Of a stretch of 64,000 nt of DNA, positions 60,637 through 64,000 are shown in pieces. Within the stretch, counting starts at the first letter, position 1, and each line of letters opens with the position of its first letter. The notes under the pieces are model-generated. The model was not told the origin of the DNA and did no database searches. It saw only the letters and a program-made list of their open reading frames with translations. The position numbers and the translations under genes are program-made. Origin of the DNA: Quadrisphaera granulorum. Its GTDB lineage: Bacteria > Actinomycetota > Actinomycetes > Actinomycetales > Quadrisphaeraceae. Where the stretch lies: NCBI RefSeq assembly GCF_003149145.1, contig NZ_QGDQ01000012.1:1-64000 (forward strand). Reading direction: 5' to 3'.

Positions 60637-62460
60637 TCAGCTGAGGCGAACGACGGCGCTGGCGCGGGCCGGCAGCCGCACCGCCGCACCGTCGATCGTG
60701 GTGGCCGCCGCGTCCCACGCGAGCACCAGCGCGGCGCGCGCGCCGTCGTCGTCGTCCTCCAGCACTCCGTCGAGCGGCACGTCCTGCGGCTGCTCCGCCA
60801 GGTTGGCCACCAGCGCCAGTGAGCCGCGCCGAGCGACCAGCCAGGGGCTGCCGCCCTCGCGCAGCTCGGTGTCACCGCTGGTGGCGGTGCGGACGTCGCG
60901 CAGGTCGTCTCCGGCGAGGTCGGGCTCCGAACGGCGCAGCGACAGCAGGTCTCGGGTCCAGGCGAGCAGCCGCGCGCCGCGATCGGAGGTGGGCTCGGAC
61001 CAGTCGAGCTTGCTGTCCTGGAACGTCGAGAGTGCCTGCGGGTCGGGCACGTCCTCGGTGTCCCATCCGTGGGAGGCGAACTCCTCCGCCCTGCCCTTGC
61101 TCACCAGGGCGCCGAGCTCGGCGTCGTGGTCGGTGAAGAACATCCACGGCGTGGTGGCGCCCCACTCCTCGCCCATGAACAGCATCGGCGTGAAGGCGCT
61201 CGTGAGGATGGCGGCCTGCGCGGTGGCGAGCCCGGCGTCGTCCAGCGACGCCGAGAGCCGGTCTCCGGTGGCGCGGTTGCCGGTCTGGTCGTGCGTCGTC
61301 GTGTACGCCACGAACGCGTGACCGCCGTAGCGGGAGGTGTCGACGGGAGCTCCCCAGGTCTTGCCGCGGAACGGGCTGTACGTGCCCGCGTGGTGGAACA
61401 CGCGCTGCAGCACTCCGCCGAGCACCTCGAGGCTGGCGAAGTCCTTGTAGTAGCCACCGCGCTCGCCGGTCATCACCGAGCGCAGGGCGTGGTGGACGTC
61501 GTCGGCCCACTGCGCCTGCATGCCACGCGCCGGCAGCTTCGTCGTGGACTGCTCACCGAGAGGCGTGACCATGCCGGTGTCGTTGAGGTCGCTCTCGGCG
61601 ATGAGCGTCAGCGGTCGGTCGAGCTGCTTCGACAGGGCGGCCGTCTCGCGGGCCAGCTGCGCCAGGACGTGCTCGTCGGAGTCGTCGACGAGGGCGTGGA
61701 CCGCGTCCAGGCGCAGCGCGTCGATGTGGAAGTCGCGGAACCACCGCAGGGCGTTGTCGACGACGAACCGCCGCACGCCGTCGGAGCCGGGCTGGTCGAG
61801 GTTGACCGCTGCGCCCCAGGGCGTGTGGTGCTCCTCGGTGAAGTAGGGGCCGAACTCGGCGAGGTAGTTCCCCGCCGGGCCGAGGTGGTTGTAGACGCAG
61901 TCGAGCGCCACGGCCAGTCCCGCCTGGTGCGCGGCGTCGACGAAGCGCTGCAGCGCCGCGGGCCCTCCGTAGGCGTCGTGCACGGCGTACAGGTCCACGC
62001 CGTCGTATCCCCAGCCGCGGCGGCCCGGGAACGCGGCCACCGGCAGCAGCTCGATGACGTCGACGCCGAGCGCCGCCAGGTGCGGCAGCTTCGCGATCGC
62101 CGCGTCGAGCGTGCCCTCGGGGGTGAAGGTGCCGATGTGCAGCTCGTAGATGGCGGCGCCGCGGGCGTCGCAGCCCTGCCAGGTGGTGTCGCCCCAGGTG
62201 TGGGCGCTCGCGTCGAAGACACGGCTCGGGCCGTGCACGTCGTGCGGCTGGTGGGCGCTGCGCGGGTCGGGGCGGGGGTCGCCGCCGTTCACCCGGAAGG
62301 CGTAGTCGGTGCCGTCGCCCGCTTCGGCCACGTCGAGAGCCCACCAGCCGGGCGCCGGGTCATCGGCGCGCCCCATGGGCAGGGTCTGCGTTCCGGTGGG
62401 GAGGTGGACGTCGAGCTCGACGCGATCAGCGGAGGGCGCCCAGACGGCGAAGCGATGCAC
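60637..62460 (-). CDS. treZ: Malto-oligosyltrehalose trehalohydrolase TreZ
   Basis: 607 residues. HRFAVWAPSADRVELDV opens the CBM48 domain. GH13 motifs are LAVALDCVYNHLGPAGNYL (region I), IDALRLDAVHALVD (nucleophile Asp), LTLIAESDLND (acid Glu) and FVAYTTTHDQTGNRA (region IV; HDQxGNRA is a TreZ hallmark). It releases trehalose from maltooligosyl-trehalose; its partner TreY is not in this window. The GTG at 62460 starts the domain. Longer frames upstream run through a repeat motif (62476-62485) and are rejected. Confidence 0.9.
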   Translation of the reverse strand: MHRFAVWAPSADRVELDVHLPTGTQTLPMGRADDPAPGWWALDVAEAGDGTDYAFRVNGGDPRPDPRSAHQPHDVHGPSRVFDASAHTWGDTTWQGCDARGAAIYELHIGTFTPEGTLDAAIAKLPHLAALGVDVIELLPVAAFPGRRGWGYDGVDLYAVHDAYGGPAALQRFVDAAHQAGLAVALDCVYNHLGPAGNYLAEFGPYFTEEHHTPWGAAVNLDQPGSDGVRRFVVDNALRWFRDFHIDALRLDAVHALVDDSDEHVLAQLARETAALSKQLDRPLTLIAESDLNDTGMVTPLGEQSTTKLPARGMQAQWADDVHHALRSVMTGERGGYYKDFASLEVLGGVLQRVFHHAGTYSPFRGKTWGAPVDTSRYGGHAFVAYTTTHDQTGNRATGDRLSASLDDAGLATAQAAILTSAFTPMLFMGEEWGATTPWMFFTDHDAELGALVSKGRAEEFASHGWDTEDVPDPQALSTFQDSKLDWSEPTSDRGARLLAWTRDLLSLRRSEPDLAGDDLRDVRTATSGDTELREGGSPWLVARRGSLALVANLAEQPQDVPLDGVLEDDDDGARAALVLAWDAAATTIDGAAVRLPARASAVVRLS

Positions 62461-62475
62461 GCGACCACCCAATCG

Positions 62476-62624
62476 GTGATCATGGGCGTCCGCCACCCGA
62501 GTGACGCTCCCCTCCCCGTGATCATGGACCTCCGGAACGCCGTGGGTGGATCCGCCCCCCTTGAATGGCACGGAGTGGCCCCGTGCCAGGAGGAGTGTCA
62601 CGGGGTGGCCCTGTGCCATTCGAG
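62476..62624. repeat. Repeat-containing intergenic region between treZ and the methyltransferase
   Basis: GTGATCATGG occurs at 62476-62485 and CCGTGATCATGG at 62516-62527. Between 62561 and 62624 an imperfect palindrome has outer arms AATGGCAC and GTGCCATT and inner CCCCGTG/CACGGGG. No gene is visible from 62461 to 62630. Confidence 0.6.
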
Positions 62625-62630
62625 GGTGGG

Positions 62631-63371
62631 TCAGGCGCGGGCCCGCAACACCTGAGTCGGCATCCATGGGCCGGTCCACCACCCGCGCCACCCGGCGTCG
62701 CGTGGTCCCTCGACGTCCAGGCCAGCCTCGCGCAGCGCATCGGCGTACTCGGAGGTGTGCTGGATGTCCATGATCGCGACGCGGCCGCCCGGGGCAAGCA
62801 CCCGCACCACCTCGCGCACGGCCCGGCGGCGATCGGCGGGTGAAGGCAGGTTGTGGATCGACAGGCTCGCCGTCACCAGCTCGAACGAGGCGTCGGAGAA
62901 CGGGAGCTCACGCATGTCCGCCGTGACGTAGCGCACCCGGTCGGTCACAGCCGCGGCACTGGCGTTGCGCGCGGCGGCGTCGGGGGAGTTGCCGGACTGG
63001 TCGGCCGTGTGCCACAGATCCACACCCGTCACGTGAGCCCCGGGGAACCGTCGGGCGGTCATGATGGCGACGGCGCCGCGGCCGCACCCGATGTCGAGCA
63101 CGCGTGCAGGCGCGGGGGCGCCGTCGTCGAGCAGGTCACTCCAGAGCTGGAACTTGCCGCGCACGCTGGTGTGCAGATGCACCGCAGCGCCTGCGGCGTT
63201 GCCCAGTGCGCCGAGCAGCAGCAGGGTGCCGAGTGGCTGCGCCCATGGCCTGCGGACGCGCGCCGCGAGGGCCGCCCCCGCGGCGGCAGACGCTGCGGCA
63301 AGGCCCACCCATAGCCGCGGCACCGCGGGTGCGTCGATGCCGTAGGACCCTGCGGGTCTGCACGTGGCCAT
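62631..63371 (-). CDS. Class I SAM-dependent methyltransferase
   Basis: 246 residues from the ATG at 63371. Two hydrophobic stretches at the N-terminus (LWVGLAAASAAAGAALAARV and LGTLLLLGALGNAAGAAVHL) suggest a membrane anchor. The SAM site is ARVLDIGCGRGAVAIMTARR, followed by DRVRYVTADMRELPFSDASF, FELVTASLSIHNLPSPADRR and VLAPGGRVAIMDIQHTSEYA. The substrate is unknown. A TTG at 63404 could add 11 residues. It is divergent from a PadR regulator, its likely controller. Confidence 0.85.
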   Translation of the reverse strand: MATCRPAGSYGIDAPAVPRLWVGLAAASAAAGAALAARVRRPWAQPLGTLLLLGALGNAAGAAVHLHTSVRGKFQLWSDLLDDGAPAPARVLDIGCGRGAVAIMTARRFPGAHVTGVDLWHTADQSGNSPDAAARNASAAAVTDRVRYVTADMRELPFSDASFELVTASLSIHNLPSPADRRRAVREVVRVLAPGGRVAIMDIQHTSEYADALREAGLDVEGPRDAGWRGWWTGPWMPTQVLRARA

Positions 63372-63426
63372 GTCGTCGCCGTCCTGCCTGGGGTCGATAC
63401 TCAAGTTTTAGTAAGCGTGTACCGAC

Positions 63427-63975
63427 ATGAGGGCTATGTCCAGGACCACCACCCGACTGATGGTGCTGGGTGTCATCGCGCACCGGCAGCCCATCGGCGG
63501 TTACGGCGTCGAGGCGGTGCTGCGCGAGTGGGCCGTCGAGCGGTGGACCACCATTGCCCCGGCGTCGATCTACCAGCAGCTCAAGACGCTCGAGTCGGCC
63601 GGCTCTATCCACCGCACGAGCGGCGACGGCTCACGGGCAGCGCTTTTCACCTGCACCGACGACGGGTGGGAGGAGCTGCGCCGCCTCTGTCGATCGCTGC
63701 TTGACGACGACGTACGCCCGCTCGGCCTGGTGCCGCTGCTGCACTTCACGCCCGTCCTGCCCACCGCTGAGCTGGTCGCCGGGCTGGAGCGGCGGATCAA
63801 CCACATCGACGCCGCCCTTGCGCACGAGGAAGACGTCCTGGCGCTGGCCGGCTCGCGCGGGCCGGCGCACGTCGTCGAGATCTTCCGGCTGACCGTGCAC
63901 GCCCTGCGGGCCGAGCGCACCTGGAGCCAGGAGTTCATCGGACGGCTGCGCGCCGGCGAGCGAGCCGGGAGCTGA
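63427..63975 (+). CDS. PadR-family transcriptional regulator
   Basis: 182 residues. RTTTRLMVLGVIAHRQPIGG and YGVEAVLREWAVERWTTIAP begin the PadR winged helix; SIYQQLKTLESAGSIHRTSG is the recognition part. The C-terminal half is helical (ELVAGLERRINHIDAALAHE) like the PadR subfamily with VirR-type tails. PadR proteins repress in response to phenolics or drugs. The ATG at 63427 or 63436 starts it. It is divergent from the membrane methyltransferase across about 55 bases containing AAGTTTTAGTAAGC, the only AT-rich stretch nearby. Confidence 0.85.
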   Translation: MRAMSRTTTRLMVLGVIAHRQPIGGYGVEAVLREWAVERWTTIAPASIYQQLKTLESAGSIHRTSGDGSRAALFTCTDDGWEELRRLCRSLLDDDVRPLGLVPLLHFTPVLPTAELVAGLERRINHIDAALAHEEDVLALAGSRGPAHVVEIFRLTVHALRAERTWSQEFIGRLRAGERAGS

Positions 63976-64000
63976 CGCGGATCAGACGCGGCCCGTCCAG

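Noticed and set aside
62461-62691. 77-residue upstream extension of TreZ
   Set aside because: It is encoded by the dispersed GTGATCATGG repeat and palindromes and has no homology to the CBM48 start.

Overview
This is a very GC-rich chromosomal window with frequent GTG starts, GTGA/ATGA gene overlaps, a DUF3000-hemE-hemY-hemQ block, an F420/PPOX-type protein and a ClgR-like regulator. Together these point to an actinobacterium (class Actinomycetes). A methyl-accepting chemotaxis protein suggests a motile lineage, for example a Kineosporiaceae-like genus, but the genus cannot be fixed from the sequence. No rRNA, tRNA or CRISPR array was recognised. Many genes carry a -10-like hexamer exactly 6-7 nt before the start codon, which suggests widespread leaderless mRNAs.

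Left edge (1-4,440): a scarred accessory region. It holds a MazEF-type remnant in which antitoxin N-terminus and toxin C-terminus are fused by a deletion, an intact VapBC pair, two identical 545-bp direct repeats flanking a serine resolvase, and a DUF433/DUF5615 toxin-antitoxin-like pair. From 4.4 to 18.7 kb there is ordinary chromosomal content: a TipA-type MerR regulator, an EamA transporter, a MarR/ClC-channel pair, hydrolases, an Ada-like repair/regulator protein, two VOC proteins, RidA and a CYTH-CHAD protein. A structured repeat-rich intergenic stretch lies at 9.3-9.8 kb.

18.7-27.8 kb: a complete, tightly coupled Nit1C-type operon (MSMEG_0565-0572 / sll0783-0787 families). It encodes a TIM-barrel amidohydrolase, an MSMEG_0572 protein, a radical SAM enzyme, a GNAT-AIR-synthase fusion, a nitrilase, an MSMEG_0570 protein, a flavin oxidoreductase, a second nitrilase homologue and a glycosyltransferase. 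The second nitrilase has lost the catalytic Cys and the general-base Glu (both Asp), so it looks like a pseudoenzyme partner of the first. A GlnR-like site lies upstream. This is the most interesting system in the window.

28-48 kb: a two-component system, the IdeR-box-controlled efeUOB iron uptake operon, a chemotaxis receptor, RNase D, a receiver-like regulator with Glu at the phospho-acceptor position, DUF3000, the heme genes hemE-hemY-hemQ, an ElaA acetyltransferase, a LysE exporter, an APC permease, MsrB and LigC.

48-50 kb: a second scar, with a helicase C-terminal remnant, a VapBC pair and a ligC 5' fragment that shares 41 identical bp with the intact ligC. 50-64 kb: a TetR regulator divergent from a Tat-exported amidohydrolase, then GlgX, an alpha/beta hydrolase, a PAP2 phosphatase, SufE with a sulfurtransferase, ZapE, TreZ, and a methyltransferase divergent from a PadR regulator. 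Several long perfect hairpins act as likely bidirectional terminators, and a dispersed palindromic motif around GTGATCATGG recurs between genes.
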